DNA of 33,993 nucleotides from Thioglobus_A sp964344985 (GTDB taxonomy: Bacteria > Pseudomonadota > Gammaproteobacteria > PS1 > Pseudothioglobaceae). This document shows positions 33,688-33,993 of this stretch, piece by piece (position 1 is the first letter of the stretch; every line of letters starts with the position of its first letter). The notes under the pieces are model-generated. The model had not been told where the DNA came from. It saw only the letters and a program-made list of their open reading frames with translations, and made no database searches. Position numbers and translations under genes: made by a program. The stretch spans positions 1 to 33,993 of the forward strand of contig CAYFPI010000014.1 in the NCBI GenBank assembly GCA_964344985.1, given 5' to 3'.

Positions 33688-33993
33688 TTTCACACTCAAG
33701 AAAAAATAATTAAACCATAATTGTACCTTGTGGTGCATATTGAACAACAATGCTTTTTTAAAAAATTAAGAAATTATTAAAATAGTAGTTTTTGCCTAAA
33801 AAACAGTAAATATGAATATTTTTAGTAAAAATATCACTAAAAATACCTAAAATTAACATAAATAAGGCAATTTTTATTAAAAAAGTATTTTTTTAAAGGT
33901 TAATTTACTAAAAAATTATATTTTTTACGCATTAATTAGTAAAATTTTCTAAATTTTTAACAGAAAATGCTGTTTAATCTAGTTTTTTAAAGT
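33688..33993. other. AT-rich region without a gene
   Basis: About 300 bases, mostly A and T, upstream of the EF-hand gene. There are several short A and T runs and many near-repeats of the type TAAAAATA, but no credible coding frame, RNA gene or clear promoter pair. It probably contains the promoter of the EF-hand gene. Confidence 0.6.

Noticed and set aside
1..33993. CRISPR arrays, insertion sequences, tRNA genes, prophage
   Set aside because: I saw no regularly spaced repeats, transposase or integrase frames, or cloverleaf/CCA patterns in the intergenic regions.
33751..33993. AT-rich end as a replication origin
   Set aside because: No DnaA-box cluster or replication gene is visible; base composition alone is not evidence.

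Overview
The window looks like a draft-assembled chromosomal segment of a low-GC gammaproteobacterium. Gene content (E. coli-type GshA, a MutT/ThiE-like fusion, YceF, FkpB-IspH, a CcoI-type copper ATPase, a NarX/NarL-type pair) and the AT-rich codon use suggest the SUP05 / Thioglobus group of sulfur oxidisers and their mussel or clam symbionts. That placement is inference from protein style, not a computed phylogeny. Seven runs of N mark assembly joins. Reading frames across accD, glmU and the EF-hand/amidohydrolase gene show that the N lengths are not the true missing lengths.

Left end (1-430): the first ~52 bases of a 16S rRNA gene on the minus strand, preceded by an E. coli-like rrn leader with boxA and two matched sigma-70 promoters exactly 92 bp apart. 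Next (433-5914, minus) is a tight unit gshA - mnmE - sensor kinase - response regulator - rhodanese. Most junctions overlap or nearly touch. The sensor has almost no extracytoplasmic part and a four-cysteine cluster in its GAF-like domain, so it probably reads a cytoplasmic redox, metal or sulfur signal. The rhodanese fits that idea.

5961-17797 is mostly housekeeping: a Nudix/ThiE-like fusion, comF, yaaA, gltB (no gltD nearby), a bidirectional terminator, a small lipoprotein overlapping folA, yceF and mfd.

17789-20927 (minus) is the accessory part of most interest. A three-gene module, winged-helix regulator then membrane protein X then membrane protein Y, occurs twice in tandem. X and Y are short proteins of about six membrane segments that resemble each other and remotely recall half of a MASE1-type sensor domain. 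The Y gene of the upstream module carries an in-frame TAG at codon 18, so that copy looks decayed. A nine-C tract (coding sense) abuts the stop of X in the other module. Between the modules and the next gene lies a region rich in inverted repeats. It holds a palindrome over the regulator's -10 box, a second inverted repeat over an extended -10 on the plus strand, and a 68-base imperfect hairpin that may be a small RNA or a 3'-end structure.

21114-28942 (minus): a PfkB-family kinase, ispH, fkpB, accD, trpA and hemE in one close-packed run, then rpmE with its own terminator and a CcoI-type Cu ATPase. 29015-32278 (plus): a secreted protein of unknown function, glmU (two gaps) and an MFS transporter. 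The right end (32254-33687, minus) holds an exported EF-hand protein that runs into an amidohydrolase, plus the C-terminal half of a second, paralogous amidohydrolase. Three gaps break this region. The last ~300 bases are very AT-rich and show no gene.
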